A stretch of 38,322 bases of DNA from Chitinispirillaceae bacterium (GTDB taxonomy: Bacteria; Fibrobacterota; Chitinivibrionia; Chitinivibrionales; Chitinispirillaceae), in contig JAFGDP010000087.1 of assembly GCA_016932075.1 (NCBI GenBank), forward strand, positions 1 through 38,322, read 5' to 3'. The notes beneath the pieces are model-generated. The model worked only from the letters and a program-made list of their open reading frames with translations. It did no database searches and was not told the origin of the DNA. Below are positions 26,814 to 37,068 of this stretch, piece by piece. The position numbers and the translations under genes are program-made. Position 1 is the stretch's first letter. Every line of letters starts with the position of its first letter.

Positions 26814-28219
26814 GTGGTGCGCGCTTCATAAGAACGGTTGCCGCTATGATAGCGCTACTGCCAGCGGTCGTCGCAACCGCCCAAGTCGCCACGATAGACT
26901 TTGCAAATATCAAACAGGACATCGACGGATTCGGCGCGAGCTCGGCCTGGCACGGCCAGCTTACCGATGCGCAACTCAATGCAGCGTTCGGCACGGGCAA
27001 CAACCAACTTGGCCTTACGATTCTGCGGATACGGATCGATCCCTCATCAGGTGCGTGGGCCGACGAAAAGGCGAACGCCCAGAAAGCCAAAACGCGCGGC
27101 GCTCAAATACTCGCTTCTCCCTGGACGCCGCCTGCCTCGATGAAAACCAACAACAATACAGTCGGCGGCGAGCTGAAAACCGATTCGTACGCCGCATACG
27201 CATCTCATCTGAAGTCCTTCTGCGATAATTTGGGAAACGTGGACGTCATTTCGATCCAAAACGAACCGAACATAACGGTGACCTACGAATCATGCGACTG
27301 GAACGCGACGCAGCTTCTCAATTTCTGCAAAAACAACGCTGCGTCGATCGGCAAACCGGTTTTAATGCCCGAGACCTACAATTTCGATATTTCCTATTCG
27401 GATCCCACGCTGAACGACCCGGCCGCGGCAGCGACTGTCAGCTATATCGGTTTACACCTGTACGGCGCCACGATGAAAAATTACACGAACGCGCTGGACA
27501 AGGGAAAAAAGCTGTGGATGACCGAGTATTACCTCAATCCGGACGATATCGGAACCTGCATGACCATGGGAAAGCAGATCCTGGACTGCATGTACAATAA
27601 CATGAACGCGTACATCTGGTGGTACCTGCGAATGCCTGACTGCAACATCATCAATACCGACGGTTCGATCAAGAAAAAGGGGTATGTGCTGGGCCAGTTT
27701 TCCCGGTTTATCCGGCCGGGATACTGCCGCGTCGATGCCACGTATCAACCGCAAAGTGGTGTGTACGTGGTCGCGTTCAAGGGTTCACAGAACGTCATCG
27801 TGGCGCTCAACCAGAACACCACATCAAAAAATCAGACCTTTTCCTTTCGAAACGGCGCCGTATCCAACGTGAAAAAATACACCACATCGGGCGTGAAGAA
27901 TATCGCGGACGAAGGTTCTATCGCAATGTCGGGTAATTCGTTCACTGCAACGCTGGACGCGCAGAGCATAACGACATTCGTTGGCGTTGCGGAAACCGCT
28001 CATGTACCGATGCCGCGCACTCCGTTGACCGATCATTTCCAGGGTATCTCTCTTCCAGATGTCGTGTATTTGTTGAACGGCAAAAAGTGGCCGGGGCTCC
28101 TTTCCGGAGCGGCTGCCGGTCTGCCGCCGGGCGTGTATGTAGGGAAAAAAGGTGTGACCGAAAACGCTGTTACAGGTCTTTCCGAACGCAACAACGCACC
28201 GATAGGACAGCGGCCATAA
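26810..28219 (+). CDS. GH30 xylanase, subfamily-8-like but lacking the glucuronate-binding Arg
   Basis: 469 aa with a signal peptide ending near ATAQ. The start ATGA overlaps the lipoprotein stop. The barrel begins IDGFGASSAWHGQLTDAQL and continues LGLTILRIRIDPS and ILASPWTPPASMK. The acid/base is E152 (ISIQNEPN) and the nucleophile E239 (LWMTEYY). In glucuronoxylanases of this subfamily a segment like WWYIRRxYG supplies an Arg that holds the methylglucuronate branch. Here it reads WWYLRMPDC, with Met275 at that place, so strict dependence on glucuronate may be lost. The C-terminal module is degenerate (VVYLLNGKKWPGL, then LPPGVYV). GH10 follows 18 bases downstream. Confidence 0.88.
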   Translation: MSGARFIRTVAAMIALLPAVVATAQVATIDFANIKQDIDGFGASSAWHGQLTDAQLNAAFGTGNNQLGLTILRIRIDPSSGAWADEKANAQKAKTRGAQILASPWTPPASMKTNNNTVGGELKTDSYAAYASHLKSFCDNLGNVDVISIQNEPNITVTYESCDWNATQLLNFCKNNAASIGKPVLMPETYNFDISYSDPTLNDPAAAATVSYIGLHLYGATMKNYTNALDKGKKLWMTEYYLNPDDIGTCMTMGKQILDCMYNNMNAYIWWYLRMPDCNIINTDGSIKKKGYVLGQFSRFIRPGYCRVDATYQPQSGVYVVAFKGSQNVIVALNQNTTSKNQTFSFRNGAVSNVKKYTTSGVKNIADEGSIAMSGNSFTATLDAQSITTFVGVAETAHVPMPRTPLTDHFQGISLPDVVYLLNGKKWPGLLSGAAAGLPPGVYVGKKGVTENAVTGLSERNNAPIGQRP

Positions 28220-29506
<1,287 letters not shown>

Positions 29507-29516
29507 GGAGCATTCG

Positions 29517-30983
29517 ATGATTCATCTTCTGCAATCGACCGTTTTATGGGGCATTACGTTCGCGCTGGCGGGCTTCCAGCTCGCCTTCGCCCAATCCGCG
29601 ACCATCAACCTGACGAGCGAAAAACAGTATATCAGGGGCTTCGGCGGCATGAACTGTCCGGGCTGGATCCCCGATCTCACCGCTGCCCAGGCGGACAAGG
29701 CGTTCGGCGACGGAACGGGCCAGATCGGGCTGAGCATGCTGCGCATGCGCATTTCGCATAACAGTTCGGAGTTCTCAAGAGAGGTGCCGACGGCCGTACG
29801 GGCAAAATCCCATGGCGCGCTTCTATTCGCGAGCCCCTGGACGCCGCCCGCGAACATGAAAAGCAACAACAACATTGTTGGCGGGTATCTCAACACTTCT
29901 TCGTATGCCGCGTATGCGGCCCACCTGAAGGCATTCTGTGACTATATGTCGACGAACAACGCGACATTGTATGCGGTCTCAATCCAGAATGAGCCAGACA
30001 TAGATGTGTCCTACGAGTCCTGCGACTGGACCTCGGCCCAGTTCATCTCCTTTTTGAACAACAACCGGTCGGCGATCGGTTCCATAAAAGTCATGGTTGC
30101 CGAATCGTTCCAGTTCAGGAGACCTTTGACCGATGCGATTCTCAACGACGCGACCGCGGTCACAAAATTCGACATAATCGCCGGTCACATCTACGGCGGC
30201 GGCCTTTCCGATTACCCGCTGGCGCGCAACAAAAGCAAAGAGGTATGGATGACGGAACATTATTCCGACACCGACAGCGCGAATATTTGGAGCGGCGCGC
30301 TCAAGATGGGAAAGGAGCTTCATGACTGCATGGTCGCCAACTTCAACGCCTATGTCTGGTGGTATATCCGGAGGTTTTACGGCCTGATCGACGACAACGG
30401 TAACGTGACCAAACGGGGCTACGTAATGTCGCAATTCTCAAAATTTATTCGCCCGGGGTACACCAGGGTGGACGTTCCGGCCAGCCCGGCAACGAATGTC
30501 GATGTTACCGCCTATAAAAACGGCGCCGACGTGGTCGTGGTGGTCCTGAACCGCAACACCGCCTCACGGAGCCAGCAGTTTACGCTGCAGGGCGGTTCCG
30601 CGGCCAGTTTTACAAAGTACACCACCTCGGCGAGCAAAAACGTGACGAACGACGGGACCGTCAACGTAACAGGCGGTTCATTCACCGTTCAGCTCGACGC
30701 TTCGAGCATTACCACGCTGGTCGGCACCGGCACGACCGGGACCATACACCCGCGGCGAAGCGCGCAGCCCTCCCGCATCAGTTGTACTTCTGACGGCGAT
30801 GCGCTCGTCATTCATACAAACGGTGTTTTCCATTATGCCGTTTTTGACATTTCGGGAAGATCCGTGACCACCGGCAACGCGCGGGAAACAGCGATCATCA
30901 GGGATGTCCTGACGCGGGGCGTGTATGTCGTGAAAATACGGGATTCGAAGGCTGCTTGGACCATGCAGGCGATCAGGCAATAG
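29517..30983 (+). CDS. GH30 subfamily 8 glucuronoxylanase, secreted
   Basis: 488 aa from the ATG at 29517, which has GGGAG six bases upstream; the longer frame reaching back into GH10 is rejected. A signal peptide ends near AFAQ. The barrel shows IRGFGGMNCPGWIPDLT, LFASPWTPPANMK, the acid/base E159 (SIQNEPD) and the nucleophile E247 (VWMTEHYSDTDSAN). WWYIRRFYGLIDDNG includes Arg286 at the place of the methylglucuronate-binding Arg, so this copy fits a glucuronate-guided endoxylanase. The beta-sandwich side domain follows the barrel and the last ~70 residues are a sorting-like module (AVFDISGRSVTTG). A REP-like palindrome begins eight bases after the stop. Confidence 0.93.
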   Translation: MIHLLQSTVLWGITFALAGFQLAFAQSATINLTSEKQYIRGFGGMNCPGWIPDLTAAQADKAFGDGTGQIGLSMLRMRISHNSSEFSREVPTAVRAKSHGALLFASPWTPPANMKSNNNIVGGYLNTSSYAAYAAHLKAFCDYMSTNNATLYAVSIQNEPDIDVSYESCDWTSAQFISFLNNNRSAIGSIKVMVAESFQFRRPLTDAILNDATAVTKFDIIAGHIYGGGLSDYPLARNKSKEVWMTEHYSDTDSANIWSGALKMGKELHDCMVANFNAYVWWYIRRFYGLIDDNGNVTKRGYVMSQFSKFIRPGYTRVDVPASPATNVDVTAYKNGADVVVVVLNRNTASRSQQFTLQGGSAASFTKYTTSASKNVTNDGTVNVTGGSFTVQLDASSITTLVGTGTTGTIHPRRSAQPSRISCTSDGDALVIHTNGVFHYAVFDISGRSVTTGNARETAIIRDVLTRGVYVVKIRDSKAAWTMQAIRQ

Positions 30984-30990
30984 TCGAACG

Positions 30991-31086
30991 CCTCACACCC
31001 CATCACCCCGGCCTGTCGGCCACCCCTCTTCCCCTCTCCAGTTATCTGGAGAGGGGAAGAGGGGCAGGGGGAGTAGGGGTGAGGCG
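30991..31086. repeat. REP-like palindromic element, copy 2
   Basis: This is the second copy of the palindrome at 7682-7772. It has the same core (CCCCTCTTCCCCTCTCC, spacer, GGAGAGGGGAAGAGGGG) and similar outer arms, with differences concentrated in the loop and in the CGGCCTGTCGG part. It lies directly after the GH30 stop, before the GH51 gene. Confidence 0.85.
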
Positions 31087-31097
31087 TAAAAAAGGCC

Positions 31098-31128
31098 GCC
31101 GGTTTCAACTCGCGAGGAAGCAACCGGC
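31098..31128 (+). other. Short hairpin between REP copy 2 and GH51
   Basis: The stem pairs GCCGGTT (31098-31104) with AACCGGC (31122-31128). No T-run follows. It adds to the folded RNA between the GH30 and GH51 genes. Confidence 0.35.
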
Positions 31129-31153
31129 AGCCGGATGAAAAGGAGCATCGACC

Positions 31154-31184
31154 CTGCCGCGGAGGGCAGTGCCGCGACCTTTTT
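31154..31184 (+). terminator. Possible intrinsic terminator before GH51
   Basis: CGCGG (31158-31162) can pair with CCGCG (31172-31176), followed by ACC and five T. An alternative stem, CTGCC with GGCAG, overlaps it. With the REP element upstream, this marks a probable transcript boundary, making GH51-CE15-CE6 a separate or reinitiated unit. Confidence 0.4.
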
Positions 31185-31226
31185 GCTAATAATATACCAT
31201 CCTCCCGATATCAAGAAAGGACCGTT

Positions 31227-33032
31227 ATGCGTTACAAGGAAAGAACTGGAAAAATGGCAGCCCTGATTGCGGCGTCCGTTTTGTTCGGCTCGCTGGTTGC
31301 ATTCGCCCAGAATACCCTCACGCTCAATGTCGGAGGGGCGAACCATACCATCAACAGGGCTCTCTATGGCGCGCTCATGGAGGATCTTGGCAGGGACATT
31401 TATTACGGTCTCTATGTGGGGACCTCCTCATCGGTCCCCAATACCAACGGCATGCGCAACGACATTATCCAGGCGTTCCGCGAAGCGGGAATAACCTGCC
31501 TTGAATGGCCGGGCGGGTGCGCGGTCTGGAACTACCACTGGCGGGACGGTATCGGCCCGAAAAACAGGCGTGCCGGCGGAGAAATGGTCAATGGCATGGG
31601 CACGGCCGAATATTTTCAGCTCAACGAGCTGATCAACGGGGAACCCTATATCACCTGCAACATGCGGTCCGCTCCGGCATCGGAAATGGCTGACTGGCTC
31701 AACTATATCGCCGACACGGTTGCCTGGAAGAACGCGCTCAAATACTGGAAAATCGGCAATGAAGAGTGGGGCGGGTGCGGCTCAGGTCTTACGGTGCAGG
31801 ATTTCTGCACAAAATACACAGAGTATGTGAACGCGATCCCGGCATCGTACAACGGCAAACTGATCCGCATCGCCGAAGGCGGCCAGGGCACCTCCTGGCT
31901 GACCACGGTTATGAACTCCCTGATGGGAAAAATGGAGGCGGTCTCCCGGCACTATTATGCGGTCACCAACTGGACCACCAAAGGTCCTTCAATGAATTTC
32001 TCACAGACGCAGTACTACGCCCAGCTCAAGGTATCCCAGAATATGGAAACCATTGTCCGGGATTATGAAAATACCATGAACCAGAGGGACCCCAACCATA
32101 CCGTGGGTCTGTTCATCGACGAATGGGGCGCCTGGTATGACGCGATCCCGGGCATGGGCACCTTCTACCAGCAGAACACGGTGCGCGATGCATTGATCGC
32201 CGTTCAAAACCTTAACATATTCAACAACCACTGCCGCCGGGTGACCATGGCGCTCGTGGCGCAGCCGGTTAATGTGATCCACTCGTTCTTCCTCACCCAG
32301 AACCCGCCGACGACCGCTCTGATTAAGACGCCGACGTTCTATGTGTTTAAAATGCTCAAGCCGCACCAGAACGCGAAGATGATCCCGGCCACGCTCACCT
32401 GCGGCACTATTGAGCAGATCCCGGTCATAAGCGCGTCAGCCTCGATCGACAGCACGAAAGCGATCCACATAAGCCTCGGCAACATGCACGCGACAAACAG
32501 CCAGACCCTTGCCATAACCCTGAACAACACTTCCGCGTCATACTCCGCAAGCGGCGAGACCGTCAACGGCCCGGCGATCACGAGCTACAACGACTACAAC
32601 AAGGCCGAAGAAGTCACTATAAAGAGCCTGCTCGCGTCAAATTATACACTCAGCGGAAATACGCTCAACGTGACCCTGCCAGCCCACAGCGTGATCATGA
32701 TGACGCTCACGCCGGTTTCGGCTGCGTATCAATCGCCAGGCAGCCGCGTGAACCGAGGGTTTTCAGTCAGTGCCGGTGCGAACAAAAGAATTGTGATACG
32801 GCTGAAGCGTGCAGGACAGAAACCAATCGCCGTGGATCTTTTCAACAGCAATGGCCGCCTGATCAAGGGCGTTGCGCAGCAGACCACGTCATTTGGCATG
32901 CAGCGGATCGTGTGGCGGCCTGAAAATACAGTCAGGAGCACGGACGTCTGCATTGTCAGGATAACCATTGATGGAACAGCGTATTTCCAGCGTTTAACCT
33001 TAATACGTGGAAGGTTCTGCGCGGCTGATTAG
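31227..33032 (+). CDS. GH51 alpha-L-arabinofuranosidase, secreted
   Basis: 601 aa with AAGGA before the ATG and a signal peptide ending near AFAQ. GH51 features are INRALYGALMEDLGRDIYYGLY, CLEWPGGCAVWNYHWRDGIGP, the acid/base in YWKIGNEEWGG (E179) and the nucleophile in LFIDEWGAWYD (E299). Enzymes of this family remove alpha-L-arabinofuranose from arabinoxylan and arabinan; beside GH10 and GH30 the substrate is probably arabinoxylan. Many GH51 enzymes are intracellular, while this one is exported and has a sorting-like C-terminal module (DLFNSNGRLIKGV). It is 26 bases upstream of the CE15 gene. A possible promoter lies in the AT-rich stretch before it (TAATAATATACC). Confidence 0.93.
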   Translation: MRYKERTGKMAALIAASVLFGSLVAFAQNTLTLNVGGANHTINRALYGALMEDLGRDIYYGLYVGTSSSVPNTNGMRNDIIQAFREAGITCLEWPGGCAVWNYHWRDGIGPKNRRAGGEMVNGMGTAEYFQLNELINGEPYITCNMRSAPASEMADWLNYIADTVAWKNALKYWKIGNEEWGGCGSGLTVQDFCTKYTEYVNAIPASYNGKLIRIAEGGQGTSWLTTVMNSLMGKMEAVSRHYYAVTNWTTKGPSMNFSQTQYYAQLKVSQNMETIVRDYENTMNQRDPNHTVGLFIDEWGAWYDAIPGMGTFYQQNTVRDALIAVQNLNIFNNHCRRVTMALVAQPVNVIHSFFLTQNPPTTALIKTPTFYVFKMLKPHQNAKMIPATLTCGTIEQIPVISASASIDSTKAIHISLGNMHATNSQTLAITLNNTSASYSASGETVNGPAITSYNDYNKAEEVTIKSLLASNYTLSGNTLNVTLPAHSVIMMTLTPVSAAYQSPGSRVNRGFSVSAGANKRIVIRLKRAGQKPIAVDLFNSNGRLIKGVAQQTTSFGMQRIVWRPENTVRSTDVCIVRITIDGTAYFQRLTLIRGRFCAAD

Positions 33033-33058
33033 GTTTTACAGAGATTACTGGAGGCCGT

Positions 33059-34855
33059 ATGATTCGTGTATCATTATTGATAGTTATAACGTTGCTCTTT
33101 AGCGGTAATGTCCTTTTCGGCCAGACGGTTTCCCTTTCCGGCACCGTTAAAAAAACCGGCGGAACTGCCGGCATATCGGGCGTCACGGTATCACTGGCGA
33201 AACTTAAAAACCTCTCCGCAACGACCGACGCGCAGGGGGCTTTTACGATATCCGGTACCACATCCCAAAAGTGGCAGACGCCGCAGCGGACCCGGTTCCA
33301 CTATACGCTTGCCGGCAACACGCTCGTCATTTCCGGGGCGCTGCAACGGCACAACGGCGTCGTGGAACTGTATTCCAGCAGCGGCAGGAAAATCGCGTTG
33401 GTAACGTTCAAAGGCAACGCCGTGGGAATACTGCGCGTCATGCTGCCCGAGTTTGTGCCGGGTCTTACCATGCTTCGCATCCTCACGCGCGACGAAACCG
33501 TCACCCGGACGATCGTCCGGTGCGGCGATGCGCTGTATTGTAAAAATGAAGCAGGCGATCTTGCCGCCGACGGGATTTTCATCTTGACGAAACAGGCAGC
33601 CGCCGTCGACACCCTCGTTGCTTCTAAGTCGGGGTATAAGCAAGCGCGCGTTGCGCTTGATTCGTACAACAAGCAACATATTGCGATTACCATGGATACC
33701 TCTATTTGTGTCTTGCCGGATCTGCCTGACCCTTCCGGTCTCACCAAAGTGAACGAAAAGCTGCCTGATCCGTTCACCTTCTATGACGGCACCAAACTGA
33801 CACAAAAAGACCAGTGGGCCTGCCGCCGCGCTGAAATCCTGGCCATGGCTGGAAAATACCTGTATGGTCCGATGCCGCCGGATCCGGATGAAATCACCGG
33901 ATCAATAAGCAGTGGTTCCATATCGGCCACGGTCAAGGTCGGTTCAAAATCTCAGAATCTCAGCTGGAATACAGGTGGTTCAGGAGAAGTTTTATTTATG
34001 ACCATCGGAGGGTTTGGCGGAATGCCCGCTCCAAGCGGTTGCCGGACGCTTGGCTTAAGCCATAATGCAAGTCCCATTGCGAACCTTTACGGGTATACCG
34101 ATATCACCGCTACGATTTCCATCGCATGGCAGGCGAAAATCATTTGTGCGGTAATCGACAAGAATCCCAACGTAGGTATCAATCCGAATAAAATATGCGT
34201 GACCGGATGTTCCGGAGCGGGAAAGGTATGCATGACCACAGGCGCATTTTGTGATGGCATTGACTTAACGCTCATCATCGAATCCGGTGGTGGCGGCGCC
34301 TCATCGTTCCGGATGTGCGAGTGGTACCGGCATGGTGCCGGCGGCAGCAGTTATCGATGTGACAGCAAACCGCAGGGCATCGACAACCTCGAAGACAACG
34401 GCTTGGCAGGACCATGGGTCGCCCAGGCTGCAAACTGGGTCAGAAGATCGCCGTCAAAAGTCGTCAATCTTCCCTTTGACCAGCATCTGGTTCTGGCCTG
34501 CATCGCTCCGCGGGCATGCTGCCATGTAACCAACCAGCACGGGCCGGGCGAATGGTGCCATCTTGGCGGGACCTGCGAGGCGCTGTCCGCCTGGGCCGCG
34601 GAACCGGTGTGGAATGCGCTCGGCGTTCCTGGAAATTTCGGGTTTCGGATGTATACCGAAAGCAGTGCTCCGGGGCACTGCAGTAATCCCGGCTCCGCCA
34701 CCGCTCTTGCGAGAGAGTTTTATAAGAGGGTTCTTGATGGAAATACAAGCGCGGTTACGGACGTATGGGAAGCGAACGATCAGGATCTGCAGCAACCCAA
34801 ATCGCAGTGGCCTTCAATGTGGGTTGACTGGGATATGAACACGACGCTTCAATAG
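33059..34855 (+). CDS. CE15 glucuronoyl esterase with N-terminal regulatory-like and sorting-like domains
   Basis: 598 aa with GGAGG before the ATG and a signal peptide ending near LFGQ. Domains in order: a carboxypeptidase-regulatory-like segment (about 25-68), a sorting-like module (about 78-152, VELYSSSGRKIALV) placed internally, a second piece of the regulatory-like fold (about 183-213, DTLVASKSGYKQA), then the CE15 hydrolase from about 219. The catalytic Ser is S385 in TGCSGAGK, the acid E408 in IESGGGG, and the His H540 in APGHC. The 23-residue Ser-Glu gap equals that of fungal glucuronoyl esterases. The usual motif is GCSRxGK; here Gly386 replaces the Arg. The family cuts ester bonds between glucuronoxylan and lignin. 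CE6 follows after 8 bases. Confidence 0.87.
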   Translation: MIRVSLLIVITLLFSGNVLFGQTVSLSGTVKKTGGTAGISGVTVSLAKLKNLSATTDAQGAFTISGTTSQKWQTPQRTRFHYTLAGNTLVISGALQRHNGVVELYSSSGRKIALVTFKGNAVGILRVMLPEFVPGLTMLRILTRDETVTRTIVRCGDALYCKNEAGDLAADGIFILTKQAAAVDTLVASKSGYKQARVALDSYNKQHIAITMDTSICVLPDLPDPSGLTKVNEKLPDPFTFYDGTKLTQKDQWACRRAEILAMAGKYLYGPMPPDPDEITGSISSGSISATVKVGSKSQNLSWNTGGSGEVLFMTIGGFGGMPAPSGCRTLGLSHNASPIANLYGYTDITATISIAWQAKIICAVIDKNPNVGINPNKICVTGCSGAGKVCMTTGAFCDGIDLTLIIESGGGGASSFRMCEWYRHGAGGSSYRCDSKPQGIDNLEDNGLAGPWVAQAANWVRRSPSKVVNLPFDQHLVLACIAPRACCHVTNQHGPGEWCHLGGTCEALSAWAAEPVWNALGVPGNFGFRMYTESSAPGHCSNPGSATALAREFYKRVLDGNTSAVTDVWEANDQDLQQPKSQWPSMWVDWDMNTTLQ

Positions 34856-34863
34856 GAGAAACC

Positions 34864-35976
34864 ATGAAGAAAAAACGTTTTTCACTGATCACGGCAGGAT
34901 GCGTACTGGCGCTGTTCCATGCGCACGCGTCAGCGGCACCAGACCCCAATTTTCATTGTTATCTCTGTTTCGGGCAGTCAAACATGGCGGGCGGATGCAA
35001 ACCAGGGGATGCGAACGATTGCGACACGACCTCGGCAAGGGCAAAGCGCGTAAAAGTGCTCGCGTTCATGGACTGCAATACCCAGTCCACCGCCTGCACC
35101 AGCTACCGGCTGGTGCGCACGTTCAACAAATGGTATACCGCATTCCCGCCCTACAACAACTGCAGCGAAGGAATCGGGCCCGCGGACTATTTCGGAAAAA
35201 CCCTGCTTGATTCCATCCGGGACGACATCACGATCGGCTTCATACCGTGTTCGTTTTCAGGCCAGAGCATTGTCGTGTACCAGAAAGGCAACACGACGCC
35301 GATTCCGAGCTGGGCCCATCCGACCGTGGGCACTGATGGCTATGGGTTTGTCGTATCGCGGTGCAGGATCGCGCAGCAGGCCGGCGTCATCAAGGGGTTC
35401 CTGTTCCACCAGGGAGAATCGGACGCCGGAGCAGGGGATGGATGGGTCGATAAGGTGGTCGGTATCGTTAAAAGTCTTAAAACCGACCTTGGATTAAGCG
35501 ACAGCATCCCATTTATCGCCGGCGAGCTGCGGTATCAATCCGAAAACGGTTGCTGTTACCAGCTCAATCCCTATATCAACAAACTTCCGCAAAGAATCAC
35601 GAACTGCGCGGTCGTGTCCGCAAATGGCATTAAAGCAAGAAATCCTGACGACGAATGGCGGGCGCATTTCGACACCCCGAGCATGCGCGAATTCGGCAGG
35701 CGATATGCGATGGCTTTTCTTAAAGTTGCAAGCCCGACACTTGTTCCGCGCAAGGGGAGCGTTCCAACAGTCTCGCCTTCAAAGCCAAGACCGGTTTCCG
35801 CTGCAACAATACGTTCGTGGAGCAAAGGCGCAAGAATCTATACGCTGCAGGGAAAAGTCATCGCTGATATTATTGATTCACGCGACATGGACAGATTGAC
35901 CCGCCTACGCGGGGCAAGCGTGTACCTTGTTTCACCCAAATCGTCAAACAGCGTACGGCTGATGATCGTGCCATAG
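34864..35976 (+). CDS. CE6-type acetylxylan esterase (SASA/SGNH hydrolase), secreted
   Basis: 370 aa with AGGAGA before the ATG and a signal peptide ending near HASA. The SGNH-type hydrolase begins HCYLCFGQSNMAGG, with the nucleophile S39. GFLFHQGESDAGAG is the conserved middle block, and H268 lies in WRAHFDTPS near the end of the domain. This arrangement matches CE6 acetylxylan esterases, including those described in Fibrobacter succinogenes. It removes acetyl groups from xylan so that GH10 and GH30 can act. The last ~65 residues are a sorting-like module (RIYTLQGKVIADI). It is the last gene of the + strand xylan series; no clear terminator is seen after it. Confidence 0.88.
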   Translation: MKKKRFSLITAGCVLALFHAHASAAPDPNFHCYLCFGQSNMAGGCKPGDANDCDTTSARAKRVKVLAFMDCNTQSTACTSYRLVRTFNKWYTAFPPYNNCSEGIGPADYFGKTLLDSIRDDITIGFIPCSFSGQSIVVYQKGNTTPIPSWAHPTVGTDGYGFVVSRCRIAQQAGVIKGFLFHQGESDAGAGDGWVDKVVGIVKSLKTDLGLSDSIPFIAGELRYQSENGCCYQLNPYINKLPQRITNCAVVSANGIKARNPDDEWRAHFDTPSMREFGRRYAMAFLKVASPTLVPRKGSVPTVSPSKPRPVSAATIRSWSKGARIYTLQGKVIADIIDSRDMDRLTRLRGASVYLVSPKSSNSVRLMIVP

Positions 35977-36191
35977 TTGAAACATGGTAGAGAGATAATT
36001 GATGATGAAAGAAAAGAAAGAAAAAAGCCGCTACGCTAACGGGTAACTATGGACCTCCCTCGGCAGCTCCTCGATCATGCTCGGGGCAACGGATCAAGAA
36101 CTTCGGACCGGTGACGTACCGGTTACCTCATTGTTCTCTTTAATGGGAAATATGAGCAGGGTACCCGGCGAATTGCCGGCATTTCTTATCG

Positions 36192-36584
36192 TTATAACAG
36201 TTCTATCGGCAGGTGTTTTTTATACTTTGTAAAATCCAAATCCGTTGTGAATATTTTTAATTTCTCCAAATAGGATATGGAACAAATTAAAAAATCAGTA
36301 TGAGAGCCTTGTATGCCTTTTTTCATGCAAATATTGTGGAACTCTGCTGCTGTAATGAAATGATTTGAGTGTAATGGAATATCTTCAAAAGGAGAAAGAT
36401 GCTCTTTTAAAGATTCAAACTGGTTTTCCGAAGATACGCCTGATAGAATTTCCTGCCTGATCGGGCCAATTATTGCCAACCGGCCATCGCTAATAATGTC
36501 CTTTAATTTTTCTTTTATCTCGATATTTGGTTTTTTATGGCGGAGGGCATAAGACCAAACACAGGTATCCACTAAAACGTTCAT
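36192..36584 (-). CDS. vapC: VapC-like PIN-domain toxin
   Basis: 130 aa. The PIN-domain acidic residues can be read: D6 in VLVDTCVW, E45 in RQEILSG, D97 in HTDFLIC and D115 in FTTDLDF. PIN toxins of VapBC systems are metal-dependent RNases that cut tRNA or rRNA and halt growth until neutralised by the partner. The start overlaps the stop of the upstream antitoxin gene by four bases. Base composition is more AT-rich than in the enzyme genes around it, which suggests separate acquisition. Confidence 0.88.
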   Translation of the reverse strand: MNVLVDTCVWSYALRHKKPNIEIKEKLKDIISDGRLAIIGPIRQEILSGVSSENQFESLKEHLSPFEDIPLHSNHFITAAEFHNICMKKGIQGSHTDFLICSISYLEKLKIFTTDLDFTKYKKHLPIELL

Positions 36585-36778
36585 TTTTTTCTCGCTTTTT
36601 TATAATTATATCCCTCATTAAAATCAATCCGTCCAAACAAATCCAGTATTTTAAGCCGTTTTTTTTGCGCAATATACTCCTTTAATGCGACCATTACAGC
36701 GTCTTTTTTCGAGCGATGATTGCCGATTTTTTTCGCTTCGACTATTAAATTGTCGTCTAACGCTAAATTTGTTGCCAT
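36581..36778 (-). CDS. vapB: VapB-type antitoxin
   Basis: 65 aa. The N-terminus MATNLALDDNLIVEAKKIG and the helix SKKDAVMVALKEYIAQKKR match the ribbon-helix-helix VapB family (DUF2191 type), in which the first part binds DNA and the C-terminal tail (FGRIDFNEGYNYKKARKK) wraps the toxin. GGAGG precedes the ATG. An 8-bp inverted repeat lies upstream and may be its operator. It is coupled to the toxin gene by ATGA. Confidence 0.87.
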   Translation of the reverse strand: MATNLALDDNLIVEAKKIGNHRSKKDAVMVALKEYIAQKKRLKILDLFGRIDFNEGYNYKKARKK

Positions 36779-36792
36779 GACAAACCTCCTTT

Positions 36793-36826
36793 ATTACACA
36801 AAAAATAACACAATAACATGTGTAAT
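36793..36826 (-). promoter_or_regulatory. Inverted repeat upstream of vapBC, likely autoregulatory operator
   Basis: ATTACACA (36793-36800) and TGTGTAAT (36819-36826) form a perfect 8-bp dyad about 15 bases before the vapB start. VapB proteins commonly bind such dyads to repress their own operon. Confidence 0.6.
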
Positions 36827-37068
36827 TCAATGCTTGTTTTCAGCATATAACACCGGCGCTCATTGGCTGGCAACCGCAAACGATTAGAACCTTTGCTATC
36901 TCCTAACAATATCCCGTACAAAGCCCGGAATAAAAGGCCGCGGTTGACAGCCTGTATTGAGCGCGTTAAGAACCATCGTCATGCGGTTGGCATCCGGGCG
37001 GATAACAAAAATAACGTCCTGCCGCTCATTTGCCATTTGAGCGTAATGCCTTTTCCGGCTTTGCCGGC

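Noticed and set aside
36001..36110. Short ORFs between CE6 and vapC (about 14 and 21 codons)
   Set aside because: They are too short and have no recognisable similarity; the 215-bp gap otherwise shows only a direct repeat ACCGGT. They could be gene debris, but nothing supports a call.
36130..36142. TGTTCTCTTTAA as a further copy of the operator motif
   Set aside because: Two positions in the AAA part mismatch, there is no paired site, and no gene starts nearby in the right direction.
37023..37066. Terminator after the edge GH30 gene
   Set aside because: Two small stems (CCGGC/GCCGG and CGCTCA/TGAGCG) are present but no T-run follows on the minus strand.
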